A stretch of 64,000 nt of DNA from Ruminococcus sp. (GTDB lineage Bacteria; Bacillota; Clostridia; Oscillospirales; Ruminococcaceae), in contig JAFTQW010000054.1 in assembly GCA_017462565.1 (NCBI GenBank), positions 1 to 64,000 of the forward strand. The letters are read 5' to 3'. Below are positions 29,051 through 37,600 of this stretch, piece after piece. How positions within the stretch are numbered: position 1 is the stretch's first letter; each line of letters begins with the position of its first letter. The position numbers and the translations under genes were made by a program. The notes beneath the pieces are model-generated. The model made no database searches, was not told the DNA's origin, and worked only from the letters and a program-made list of their open reading frames with translations.

Positions 29051-29056
29051 AAAATC

Positions 29057-29091
29057 AAGGAGTTGATGCAAAATCAGCTCCTTATTTTTTT
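29057..29091 (+). terminator. Terminator after the SleB-like gene
   Basis: An 11-bp stem (AAGGAGTTGAT / ATCAGCTCCTT, one G-U pair) with a GCAAA loop, then seven T after one A. Confidence 0.85.
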
Positions 29092-29115
29092 GAATTTACA
29101 GACGATAATTTCTGA

Positions 29116-29403
29116 AAACCGTCCGATCGCAGACGCTTCGCTGTGCTCCCTGTTTTATGGCGGACAGCGTGAAATGACTTTTATGATAATTTTAATAAGA
29201 TCGTAACTTTGAATTCATTTTGGATTGCTTCACGTTGTCCTTTTCAGGGCTCTGCCCTGAAACCCGCAAGGGCTGTCTGCCCTTGACCCGACCAAAGGGT
29301 GAATACACCCTTTGGAAACCCATTATTATGGTAAATCATGAGCGATGTGTTTTTTTATCTTTTATGGGTAGTAACTCCGTGATCGGGTGCAGCGTCACGC
29401 TGC
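29116..29403 (-). repeat. Type B repeat, copy B4 (reverse)
   Basis: Reverse unit: GGACAGCGTGAAATG arm, CACGTTGTCC arm, CAGGGCTCTGCCCTG, CCAAAGGGTGAATACACCCTTTGG, AAATCATGAGCGATGTG, GTAACTCCGTGATCGGGT and finally GCAGCGTCACGCTGC, which ends three bases before the gpr stop codon. Confidence 0.82.
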
Positions 29404-29405
29404 CT

Positions 29406-30257
29406 TTAAAAAAGTCCCCGTATCTCTTCAAAAGTCAGCCGAGGCTGGAGAGCCATGTTGATTCCGAACGCTATAAGCTGCGAGGCACGCTCTGTAAGGC
29501 GGTCTATATCCCTTGGGGTAACTATCATATTGGGGAGCTTGCTGTCGATGCTGTGACCCGTCAGGCTGCGTACAATAGTGTGCATATCGACAACGGTCGG
29601 AACTCCTACTGCTATAACCGGAATTCCGAAAAGCTTCTCCGAAAGCTCTTTCCGTGCGTTTGAGACTCCGCTTCCGGGAGAAATTCCAGCATCGGAAAGC
29701 TGAATGGTCGTTCCGAGACGGCTTATATCGGAGCAAGCGAGAGCGTCTACAGCTATGATTCCGGCAGGATGAAGCTGTTCAACGATAGCTTTTACCATTT
29801 CGGAAGTCTCAATGCCGGTCTGACCGAGAACTCCGCCTGCAAATGCGCTCACGGGACGGAGAGAAGTGAGAAATTCCTCCTCATCGCTGTCAAGCTCGCT
29901 TCTGAGATGACGTGTGGCGAGGATTTTTGCCGTGACCTGCGGTCCGAGAGCGTCGGGAGTTATATCGTTGTTGCCAAGTCCGACAACAAGCATTTCGCCC
30001 TCGGGAACAAGACGTTTAAGCTCGTCCGCAAGCTCGCACGCCATATCTTCGTAGTCGTCGGAAAAACGGCTCAGACTGTTTCCCTCAAGTGTGATATACC
30101 TCCCCTTTCCCTTTCCGAGGGTTTCAAGGGAGTCGTCGTTGTCGATAATTATTTCCGTTATCTCAAAGGATTCCCCTCGGATATGCCTGTGAACGCCGTC
30201 GGGAAGCCCTTCGGCGGAGAAGCTTTCAACGGCAAGATCGGTTCTTATATTCATCAT
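29406..30257 (-). CDS. gpr: Germination protease Gpr
   Basis: An aspartic-type endopeptidase that degrades small acid-soluble spore proteins at germination. The 283-residue protein begins with the canonical RTDLAVE, which is also the sequence around the zymogen processing site. It contains VVGLGNNDITPDALGPQVT and the IAVDALACSD and GSGVSNAR motifs of the family. It is somewhat shorter than the Bacillus protein. AAGGAGG lies before ATGATG; the first ATG was taken. Its presence points to genuine sporulation capacity. Confidence 0.95.
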   Translation of the reverse strand: MMNIRTDLAVESFSAEGLPDGVHRHIRGESFEITEIIIDNDDSLETLGKGKGRYITLEGNSLSRFSDDYEDMACELADELKRLVPEGEMLVVGLGNNDITPDALGPQVTAKILATRHLRSELDSDEEEFLTSLRPVSAFAGGVLGQTGIETSEMVKAIVEQLHPAGIIAVDALACSDISRLGTTIQLSDAGISPGSGVSNARKELSEKLFGIPVIAVGVPTVVDMHTIVRSLTGHSIDSKLPNMIVTPRDIDRLTERASQLIAFGINMALQPRLTFEEIRGLF

Positions 30258-30349
30258 TATTTCCTCCTTAACGAGAAATCAGAAAGTTTATTGTGCATAA
30301 TGCTTTAATTGTTGAAAAAATTCTGTTGGATAATTTTAGATTTTGCCTA

Positions 30350-30443
30350 TTGAAAAATTGCTGTATTGGTGATATAATTATTATTGTCTCAGTATGATAA
30401 GTGTGCGTTGCACTTATCGGAACACATAAACCCGTATGTGTTC
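30350..30443 (+). promoter_or_regulatory. rpsT promoter and structured leader
   Basis: TTGAAA (30350-30355), 17 bases, TATAAT (30373-30378). The leader then carries two perfect hairpins: GATAAGTG/CACTTATC at 30396-30418 and GAACACATA/TATGTGTTC at 30420-30443, one base apart. They lie about 60 bases before the S20 start and could serve autoregulation; this is inferred. Confidence 0.7.
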
Positions 30444-30503
30444 TATTATCTGTAAAATTCAGCCGTTTATGCGGTTCGGATAATTTCAAGGAGGTGTAAC
30501 GAA

Positions 30504-30764
30504 ATGCCAAACATTAAATCTGCTAAGAAGAGAGTTAAGGTTAACAAAACCAAGGCTGCTGCTAACAAGGCAAGAAAGTCCAATCTTAAGACTATTCTCA
30601 AGAAGGCTGATGTCGCTGTAACAACAGGCGCTGCCGATAAGGAAGCTGCTATCAGAGTTGCTATCAAGAGAGTTGATCAGGCTTGCGCTAAGGGTCTTAT
30701 GCACAAGAACGCTGCTGCAAGAAAGAAGTCTCAGCTCGCTAAGAAGCTCAATGCTGCTGACTAA
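30504..30764 (+). CDS. rpsT: 30S ribosomal protein S20
   Basis: An 86-residue basic protein beginning MPNIKSAKKRVKVNKTKAA and ending with the Ala/Lys-rich helix typical of S20 (GLMHKNAAARKKSQLAKKL). AAGGAGGTG precedes the ATG. It is a single-gene unit with its own promoter, leader and terminator. Confidence 0.97.
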   Translation: MPNIKSAKKRVKVNKTKAAANKARKSNLKTILKKADVAVTTGAADKEAAIRVAIKRVDQACAKGLMHKNAAARKKSQLAKKLNAAD

Positions 30765-30797
30765 TCAGTCTTAATTTAAATAAAACAGCAAAAATTT

Positions 30798-30840
30798 ATC
30801 CCCCTGCGGACAACTCACGGTTCTGCAAGGGGGATTTTTT
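30798..30840 (+). terminator. rpsT terminator
   Basis: A stem of ATCCCCCTGC and GCAAGGGGGAT with one bulged base, followed by six T. Confidence 0.85.
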
Positions 30841-30842
30841 GT

Positions 30843-30872
30843 TTTACAATATGATTTTATCTGTGATATAAT
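30843..30872 (+). promoter_or_regulatory. Toxin mRNA promoter
   Basis: TTTACA, 18 bases, TATAAT, right after the rpsT terminator. The transcript leader (to 30942) includes a CCCTCGGAAACGGGG hairpin just before the small toxin frame. Confidence 0.75.
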
Positions 30873-30942
30873 GAGAGCTCAGGCGCTTGCGTACACGGTA
30901 GGCGGTTCTCTATTCTTCCCTCGGAAACGGGGTTGAGCTGAA

Positions 30943-31020
30943 ATGACAATAATGGAATTATTAACATTACTTATGCTTGTAGTTGAAATTATTAATCTCA
31001 GCAACAATAAAAAGAAATAA
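30943..31020 (+). CDS. Small hydrophobic type I toxin (holin-like toxin family)
   Basis: A 25-residue peptide: MTIMELLTLLMLVVEII, then NLSNNKKK. It has one membrane helix and a basic C-terminus, the plan of TxpA/holin-like toxins of Firmicutes. The region upstream (GGCGGTTCTCTATTCTTCCC and GGGGTTGAGCTGAA) and the downstream inverted repeats are typical of this toxin family as I know it. An antisense RNA is encoded on the opposite strand and overlaps its 3' end. Expected action is membrane disruption when the antitoxin RNA is limiting. Confidence 0.78.
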   Translation: MTIMELLTLLMLVVEIINLSNNKKK

Positions 31021-31135
31021 CCGCCCCCTCGTCAAATGGGCGGTTGTTTCCATTAACAATCAACATCGAGGGTGAACCGCTTATCACAAGCGCCCTCTTT
31101 GTTTATATTATATCTTGTTTAATGAATTTTGTCAA
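31016..31135 (-). ncRNA. Antisense antitoxin RNA with its promoter
   Basis: On the minus strand TTGACA (31135-31130) and TATAAT (31112-31107) are separated by exactly 17 bases. The RNA would begin near 31100, fold a GAGGGCGCTTGTGATAAGCGG...CCCTC hairpin, and end at AACCGCCC...GGGGCGGTT followed by ATTTCTTTTT at about 31050-31010. That stem is shared with the toxin transcript as a bidirectional terminator, so the two RNAs pair at their 3' ends. Confidence 0.75.
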
Positions 31136-31209
31136 GGACTTTTTGAGAAAATAAGTAAAAATTATTGTTTGATTAGTGAATACTTAATATTACAAATATG
31201 AATATGTAT

Positions 31210-31494
31210 TTAAAAAAGTAATTCGTTAAGTCTTTTATAAATTTCCGGATCAACTTCTACCAAACTTTTCTTACCATTTTTAAAATATATTGCAATTTGT
31301 GCTTTACTGTAATTTAAAAAACCTGCTGTTCCTTTAGATTGTTCTATAATTTCAATTCTATCTACATTTTTTTTATTTAGTTCGATGTTTAGATAAAAAG
31401 GAAACGATGTATTTAATATAACTCTTCTTTTTAAACCTTTTATTTTTATCACGCCACCTTTATAATTACCAGCTGTAACAAAATTCAAAGCCAT
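31210..31494 (-). CDS. Small protein of unknown function expressed from an antitoxin-like leader
   Basis: Not recognised. The 94-residue protein starts MALNFVTAGNYKGG with AAAAGGAG upstream; the open frame before it is leader DNA. It is beta-rich by composition, with no membrane segment: repeated short hydrophobic strands such as GGVIKIKG, RRVILNTSF and KAQIAIYFKNGKKSLVEV. The leader contains a consensus promoter and hairpins homologous to the antitoxin RNA 400 bases away. A fragment of a second copy of this gene lies at 31840-31897. Confidence 0.65.
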   Translation of the reverse strand: MALNFVTAGNYKGGVIKIKGLKRRVILNTSFPFYLNIELNKKNVDRIEIIEQSKGTAGFLNYSKAQIAIYFKNGKKSLVEVDPEIYKRLNELLF

Positions 31495-31509
31495 ATTTAA
31501 AATCTCCTT

Positions 31510-31641
31510 TTGTAATAAAATAAATAACCACCCCCTCTGAACAATTGTGGCAGTTATTTTATCAATACATATCAAGGGTGAACCGCTTATCATAAGAACC
31601 CTCTTTGTTTGTATTATATCTTTTTTAATGAATTTTGTCAA
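31510..31641 (-). promoter_or_regulatory. Antitoxin-RNA-like promoter and leader
   Basis: TTGACA (31641-31636), 17 bases, TATAAT (31618-31613), identical spacing and nearly identical flanks to the antitoxin promoter at 31107-31135. The transcript then carries GAGGGTTCTTATGATAAGCGG...CCCTT and a weakened GTTATT-type stem where the antitoxin terminator should be. It continues into the 94-residue gene. No toxin frame exists on the opposite strand here. Confidence 0.7.
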
Positions 31642-31659
31642 GAGCTTTTAAGGGAAATG

Positions 31660-31821
31660 CACGGAAATCAATTTTGTTGATTAGATTATTTACTTTTGAT
31701 ATTTAACATCATTTTTGATTACTTTTAATATCTTTTCAAGTAATTTTCGTGCTTTTAGGATGTTAAAAGTATCAAAAAAGCTCATGCATAATTGCTGAAA
31801 TTTTGAAAATTGATTTCCGTG
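31660..31821. mobile_element. 162-bp MITE with 16-bp perfect terminal repeats and 9-bp target duplication
   Basis: Perfect terminal inverted repeats CACGGAAATCAATTTT (31660-31675 and 31806-31821) enclose AT-rich, partly self-complementary DNA. The element is flanked by direct repeats AGGGAAATG at 31651-31659 and 31822-31830. There is no coding capacity, so it must have been moved by a transposase from elsewhere. A 9-bp duplication fits IS4/IS10-like or IS256-like families, but the family is not identified. Confidence 0.88.
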
Positions 31822-31839
31822 AGGGAAATGTTGCATATA

Positions 31840-31897
31840 GTACAACTTTTATTTTTATCACGCCATTTTTATAATTGCCCGCAGTAACAAAATGAAT
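31840..31897 (-). pseudogene. Fragment of a second copy of the 94-residue gene
   Basis: On the minus strand this stretch encodes HFVTAGNYKNGVIKIKV, matching NFVTAGNYKGGVIKIKG of the intact gene at 31210-31494 in frame. No ATG precedes it, and similarity stops after about 16 codons. It is separated from the intact gene's promoter only by the MITE. Confidence 0.7.
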
Positions 31898-31986
31898 AGG
31901 ACAATATGTCCATAATTCTACACTTTAACAAAAAATATGTTATAATGATATTGAAAAATTAATGTGCAATGAGAGGAGGAATTGAA

Positions 31987-32151
31987 ATGTTTGAGGTAAA
32001 TAAAATATCTGCGACCAATAAGACAGTACGTATGCCGGATCCACTGATTGAAAAGCTTACAAAGCTGGCAAAACAGAATGATATATCATTCAATCAGTTA
32101 GTAATTCAGTGCTGCGAGTACGCTATGAAGCATCTTGACAGAACAATTTGA
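31987..32151 (+). CDS. Ribbon-helix-helix (Arc/CopG-like) small protein
   Basis: A 54-residue protein with a short N-terminal part and a ribbon-helix-helix core: KTVRMPDPLIEKLTKLAKQN followed by DISFNQLVIQCCEYAMKHL. The beta strand KTVRMP would dimerise and contact DNA. GAGAGGAGG precedes the chosen ATG, and a TATAAT lies about 45 bases upstream. Such proteins often regulate mobile elements or toxin genes, but no partner gene is adjacent. Confidence 0.78.
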   Translation: MFEVNKISATNKTVRMPDPLIEKLTKLAKQNDISFNQLVIQCCEYAMKHLDRTI

Positions 32152-32180
32152 ACATTCTTCAAATCCATTAGTTTTAATAA

Positions 32181-32215
32181 AAAATAAGGCTGATACACAA
32201 AAGTGCGTCAGCCTT
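32181..32215 (-). terminator. Terminator of the zinc-ribbon gene at 32228
   Basis: On the minus strand an AAGGCTGA/TCAGCCTT stem, extended internally by CAC/GTG, is followed by TATTTTTTATT. It also ends the plus-strand RHH gene region, so it may work in both directions. Confidence 0.75.
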
Positions 32216-32227
32216 GAAATATATTAC

Positions 32228-33745
32228 TTAGTTATAAGCCGGAACAGCTTCCTGTTTGATAAGATCAATAGTTTTTTCCTTTTTCTTTTTGCTCTTGCCG
32301 ATTTTCTTGAATATGATTCCGAGAATCAACTCGAATGCGCCGGCAGCAGAAGCGAGGATTCCGAACATGAGCAGAACATTCTGGATAAGATAGAATATAA
32401 CGTTTCCTGTTATAGAGTAAGCGATAGCCGAGCCTGCTAAAATCCCGAGACCTGAAACAAACAGAATGATTCCGGAGATGAAAAGAATATTTCCGTAGAA
32501 TCCCATAATATGTCTGCCCTTTTTATCAACGATAATAGCTATCCAGATGAAAAGAACGATGATAAGAGCAAGGAAAACTCCGAGTGTGATGTAAGAAAGG
32601 ATATAGCTTACGTTTTTGAGATCAAATCCTGCCTTTTTATTCCACTCCTTAACTGAAAGAGCGTCGTCGATATTTTCTTCCTCAAGACGGCTTTGAATCA
32701 GCTTCAGATCGTCTTTAGCGAGCGTATATCCGAAAACCTCGTCGGCAACATCATTGTTTGCCTTGAAGAAATCGGTTTTAATCTCGCTTGCGCCGATAGA
32801 AGGGTCTTTTCCTTTTCCGTTGAAGATATACTCAGCGTAATTTTCAGCGTTCTCTCCGATGAAGGAAAGCATATTGGATTTTACAAGAAAATCCTTGAAG
32901 TCGGCTTCCGTTGCATTTCCGTGAGTGATACTTCTGAATCCGATAGTTTTATAGATGTTGTCCGAAATCTCGTCGTCCTCGAATTCTGCGCTGAGGAGAG
33001 TGTTTGCGCTGAGATTTTCAATACGGTTTTTGATTACTTTTCCGGAAGCTCCGAATTTAAAGCAGAGAGCAAAGCTTAAAATAATAAGGAAAACAACTGC
33101 GAAAACCGAAACTGCCGAAGCTCCTATAATGCGTCCTGCGCCTACTTTAGAGGATTTCTGAACCGGAACAGACTCTGACGGGATAAAAGGCGGAGGAGTC
33201 TGCGGCTGAACCGGAATTCCGTTATCGAAAGCAGGCTGAGTATTGAAAACGGGATGCAGTCCGGGAATATTATTCTGCTGCTGATCGTTATTCCGGCTGA
33301 AAGACTGATCATGCTCGGAAAGTCCGCTTGGAATGGTCATAGTATCGTATTTGTCGCCGTTTTTTATCAGTTCCGGCTGAGATATGGTTTCGGGATTTTT
33401 TTGTTCAGGAGAGGTGTTCAGGTTTTCTTCCGGTGCAAAAGCTTTGCCGCTCTCAGCAAAAGTGCTGTCGGGATTTGCCTCGACGGGCGGAGGAGTTTCA
33501 CTGAGTTCTTCGTCATCAGAAATTTCGGCTGTTGAAGCTTCCTGTTCATCATCCTGTATGTATTGATCGTTTATATTGCTGTTTTCGTTTTCTGTTTCGG
33601 GGATACAGACGTTTTTTTCGCTTTCTTCATCAGGGAAAGCAGGCTTTTCCATGAAATTATTATCGTCGCCGTTCACCCTTGTTCCGCATTCCGGACAGAA
33701 CACAGAGCCGTTATCGAGGGGTTTTCCGCAGTTACTGCAAAACAT
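32228..33745 (-). CDS. Zinc-ribbon membrane protein, unknown function
   Basis: The 505-residue protein starts with a zinc ribbon, MFCSNCGKPL...VFCPECGTRV (two CxxC pairs, residues 3-21). A long acidic, Pro/Gln/Ser-rich disordered segment (about 25-205) follows. Then come a membrane segment (about 215-240), an extracellular or soluble domain (about 245-375) and three further membrane segments near the C-terminus. This plan is common in Clostridia and has no established role. Its expression unit is single, with its own terminator. A second zinc-ribbon protein is encoded at 45972. Confidence 0.78.
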   Translation of the reverse strand: MFCSNCGKPLDNGSVFCPECGTRVNGDDNNFMEKPAFPDEESEKNVCIPETENENSNINDQYIQDDEQEASTAEISDDEELSETPPPVEANPDSTFAESGKAFAPEENLNTSPEQKNPETISQPELIKNGDKYDTMTIPSGLSEHDQSFSRNNDQQQNNIPGLHPVFNTQPAFDNGIPVQPQTPPPFIPSESVPVQKSSKVGAGRIIGASAVSVFAVVFLIILSFALCFKFGASGKVIKNRIENLSANTLLSAEFEDDEISDNIYKTIGFRSITHGNATEADFKDFLVKSNMLSFIGENAENYAEYIFNGKGKDPSIGASEIKTDFFKANNDVADEVFGYTLAKDDLKLIQSRLEEENIDDALSVKEWNKKAGFDLKNVSYILSYITLGVFLALIIVLFIWIAIIVDKKGRHIMGFYGNILFISGIILFVSGLGILAGSAIAYSITGNVIFYLIQNVLLMFGILASAAGAFELILGIIFKKIGKSKKKKEKTIDLIKQEAVPAYN

Positions 33746-33881
33746 AATTTATACCTCCTGAGATTTAGAATTTTAAATATTCCTGTTTAATAATTATATA
33801 ACATAAAATAAATTCTGTCAATAAATTTATTGAAAAGAAAAATGACAAAATACGGCGAAAAAAATTTATTTTATATTTTTC

Positions 33882-34014
33882 TTGATTTTTCTGATATTTT
33901 ATGTTATTATATAAGTTAAGAAATTGTGCCATAAGGACGTATATGAAAAAAAGCTTCATTTTCAGACATCCATGGCAAATATATTATCGTGCATTTTATA
34001 TCCGTTTCTATTGA
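33882..34014 (+). CDS. Possible 23-residue peptide with promoter
   Basis: TTGATT, 17 bases, TATTAT (33882-33910) precede AAGGACGT and an ATG at 33943. The frame MKKSFIFRHPWQIYYRAFYIRFY ends at 34014; the piece contains many aromatic and basic residues. It may be a leader peptide or chance. The rest of the 33746-34601 gap is AT-rich DNA followed by repeats A7 and A8. Confidence 0.3.
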
Positions 34015-34028
34015 AAATTCCACATCAG

Positions 34029-34300
34029 CCTAAGAGATTTTGTGCCTTGAACTTTTGCCAAATGTATTCAATCCTTGGTGACAGCCATAATTATTTCAAA
34101 TATTATTAGTATTTGAAATAATTAATACCGGGTTTCCAAAGGGCAGCGTGACGCTGCTCCCAACGGTCGCCCGTACCCTCTGTCAGCAAGCTGACATCTC
34201 CCTACACTGTAGGGAGTCACCCAATCACGGAGTTATTACCCATAGAAGGCAGAAAAACACATCGCTCATGATTTACTATAATACTGGGTATCAAAGGAAT
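34029..34300 (+). repeat. Type A/B composite repeat, copy A7
   Basis: Has the TTTTGTGCCTTGAACTTTTG flank, GGTGACAGCCA, a 37-bp palindrome at 34088-34124, then GCAGCGTGACGCTGC, GTCAGCAAGCTGAC, CCCTACACTGTAGGG, ATCACGGAGTTAT and CGCTCATGATTTAC: an A unit fused to a B unit. Confidence 0.83.
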
Positions 34301-34320
34301 TTAAGGTAATCAATGTCAAC

Positions 34321-34519
34321 AACTTAAGAGATGCTGTGCTTTGAACTTTTGCCAAATGTATTCGATCATTGGCGACAGCCATAATTATTTTAAATACCAT
34401 TGGTATTTAAAATAATTAATACCGGGTTTCCAAAGGGTTGAATAACCCTTTGGCAGGGGTACGGGGACAGAGTCCCCGCTAAGTTGTTGGCATTGTTAAG
34501 GGGACAGCGTCCCCTTAAT
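34321..34519 (+). repeat. Type A repeat, copy A8
   Basis: Forward unit with palindrome 34382-34418 whose arms read TAATTATTTTAAATACC and GGTATTTAAAATAATTA. Compared with A4 (TAATTATTTCAAATACC) the C-to-T change in one arm is matched by G-to-A in the other. Then CCAAAGGGTTGAATAACCCTTTGG, GGGGACAGAGTCCCC and a second GGGGACAGCGTCCCC follow. Confidence 0.87.
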
Positions 34520-34601
34520 AAAGGCGGAATTGACAATAGAGGGGAGCATATATCCGGCAGGTTTTGCTTTTATTTCATAATGTGCGAGTAAGGAGATCAT
34601 T

Positions 34602-37600
34602 ATGCCAAAAAGACAGGATATTAACAAGATTATGATCATAGGTTCAGGACCTATTATTATCGGTCAGGCCTGTGAATTCGACTATTCGGGAACTCAGGCT
34701 TGCAAGGCTCTGCGTAAGCTTGGCTACGAAATAGTTCTCGTAAACTCCAACCCTGCTACTATCATGACAGATCCTGATGTAGCTGATATCACCTATATAG
34801 AGCCTCTTAACCTTGCAAGACTTACTCAGATAATCGAAAAGGAACGTCCCGACGCTCTGCTTCCTAATCTGGGCGGACAGTCCGGTCTTAATCTTTGCTC
34901 CGAGCTTGATAAGGCAGGAGTTCTTGAAAAATATAACGTTAAGGTCATCGGCGTTCAGGTCGACGCTATCGAGCGTGGAGAGGACAGAATCGAATTCAAA
35001 AACGCTATGAAAGAGCTTGGAATCGGTATGCCGAAAAGTCAGGTGGCTTATTCTGTCGACGAGGCTGTTAAAATTGCCGAGCAGCTTAAATACCCTGTTG
35101 TTCTTCGTCCTGCATATACAATGGGCGGCGCAGGCGGCGGCATGGTTTATAATGTTGACGAGCTTAAGGTTGTCTGCGCAAGAGGACTTCAGGCTTCTCT
35201 GGTAGGACAGGTTCTCGTTGAAGAGTGCATCTTCGGCTGGGAAGAGCTTGAGCTTGAGGTCGTAAGAGACGCAGAAAATAATAAAATAACAGTATGCTTT
35301 ATCGAAAATATAGATCCTATCGGCGTTCATACGGGCGATTCATTCTGCTCCGCTCCTATGCTCACCATTCCGGAGGACGTTCAGAAAGAGCTTCAGGAAA
35401 TGTCTTATAAGATCATCGAATCTATCGAGGTTATCGGCGGATGCAACTGCCAGTTCGCAAGAGATCCCGAAACCGGAAGAATCGTTGTTATCGAGATAAA
35501 TCCGAGAACCTCACGTTCCTCCGCACTCGCTTCAAAAGCAACGGGCTTCCCGATAGCTCTTGTTTCGGCAATGCTCGCCTGCGGTCTTACTCTTAAAGAC
35601 ATCCCATGCGGAAAATACGGTACTCTCGATAAATATTATCCGGACGGCGACTATGTTGTTATCAAGTTTGCCCGCTGGGCGTTTGAAAAATTCAAGGGCG
35701 CAGAAGATAAGCTCGGCACTCAGATGAGAGCGGTCGGCGAAGTTATGAGCATCGGCAAAACGTATAAGGAAGCTTTCCAGAAAGCTATCAGAAGCCTTGA
35801 AACAGGCAGATACGGTCTTGGATTCGCTAAGAATTTCCATGAGCAGACCAAGGAAGAGCTTCTTGCACAGCTCAGATTCCCTTCAAGCGAAAGACAGTTC
35901 ATCATTTATGAGGCTCTCAGAAAGGGCGCAACTATTGACGAAATATTCGAGCTTACCAAGATCAAGCGCTGGTTCTTGGAGCAGATGACGGAGCTTGTTC
36001 AGGAGGAAGAGCAGCTTATCGCAATGAAAGGCTCTGTTCCTGAAAAGGACGTTCTTAAACAGGCTAAGCTCGACGGTTTCAGCGACCGTTACCTCAGCTC
36101 GCTCCTTGAAGTTACAGAAGAAGAAATAAGAAACGCCCGTATCGGCTTCGGCATCAAGGAAGCATGGGAGGGCGTTCACGTAAGCGGAACCGAAAACGCT
36201 GCTTACTATTACTCCACATATCATCTTGACGAGGACAAGAGTCCCGTTAATACGGACAAGCCTAAGATCATGATTCTCGGCGGCGGTCCTAACAGAATCG
36301 GACAGGGTATCGAATTCGATTACTGCTGCGTTCATGCAGCCCTTGCACTCAAGGAGCTTGGATTCGAGTCCATTATCGTAAACTGCAACCCCGAAACCGT
36401 TTCGACCGACTATGATACGTCAGATAAGCTCTATTTTGAGCCGCTTACTCTCGAGGACGTTCTCAGCATTCATGAAAAGGAAAAGCCGGTTGGAGTTATC
36501 GCTCAGTTCGGCGGACAGACTCCTCTTAACCTCGCTAACGACCTTAAAAAATACGGCGTAAATATTCTCGGAACAACTCCGGAGACTATCGACCTTGCCG
36601 AAGACCGCGATCATTTCCGTGCAATGATGGACAAGCTCGGTATTCCTATGCCGGAATCGGGTATGGCTGTAAATGTTGAAGAAGCTCTTGAAATCGCTAA
36701 CAGAATCGGTTATCCTGTAATGGTTCGTCCCTCCTACGTTCTCGGCGGAAGAGGCATGGAGATCGTTCACGATGACGAGATGCTGAAGGTTTATATGTCT
36801 GCGGCAGTAGGCGTTACTCCGGACAGACCTATCCTTATCGACCGTTTCCTCAATCATGCTACAGAATGCGAAGCCGACGCTATTTCCGACGGTACAAACT
36901 GCTTCGTTCCGGCTGTTATGGAGCATATCGAGCTTGCAGGCGTTCATTCGGGCGACTCGGCTTGTATTCTTCCGTCAATGAACCTCACTGATAAGCAGGT
37001 TGAAACTATCAAGGATTATACAAGAAAAATTGCCGTTGAAATGAACGTATGCGGTCTTATGAATATGCAGTACGCTATCGAGGGCGACAAGGTTTACGTC
37101 CTTGAAGCAAATCCCCGTGCATCGAGAACAGTTCCGCTCGTTTCAAAGGTTTGCGATATAAACATGGTCAAGATCGCAACTCAGATAATAACATCGTCCC
37201 TTACAGGCAAGGCGTCGCCCGTTCCGGAGCTTAAGGATAAGATCATCACTCATTACGGAGTTAAGGAAGCCGTGTTCCCGTTCAATATGTTCCAGGAAGT
37301 AGACCCTGTTCTCGGACCGGAAATGCGTTCAACAGGAGAGGTTCTCGGTATTGCTCCAACGTTCGGAGAGGCTTATTACAAGGCTCAGGAGGCTACTCAG
37401 ACCAGACTCCCCGAAAGCGGAACGGTTCTCCTCAGCGTTTGCGACAGAGACAAGCCGGAGCTTATCGACATTGCCAAGTCGTTCAATGAGCTTGGATTCA
37501 GAATCGTTGCAACAGGAAAGAGCTACGAGATGATAAAGGAAGCCGGAATCCCATGCGAGAGAATCTTCAAGCTTTACGAGGGCAGACCGAATATTGCCGA

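Noticed and set aside
33765-33959. 64-codon minus-strand open frame
   Set aside because: AT-rich low-complexity sequence overlapping a plausible plus-strand promoter; no ribosome binding site.
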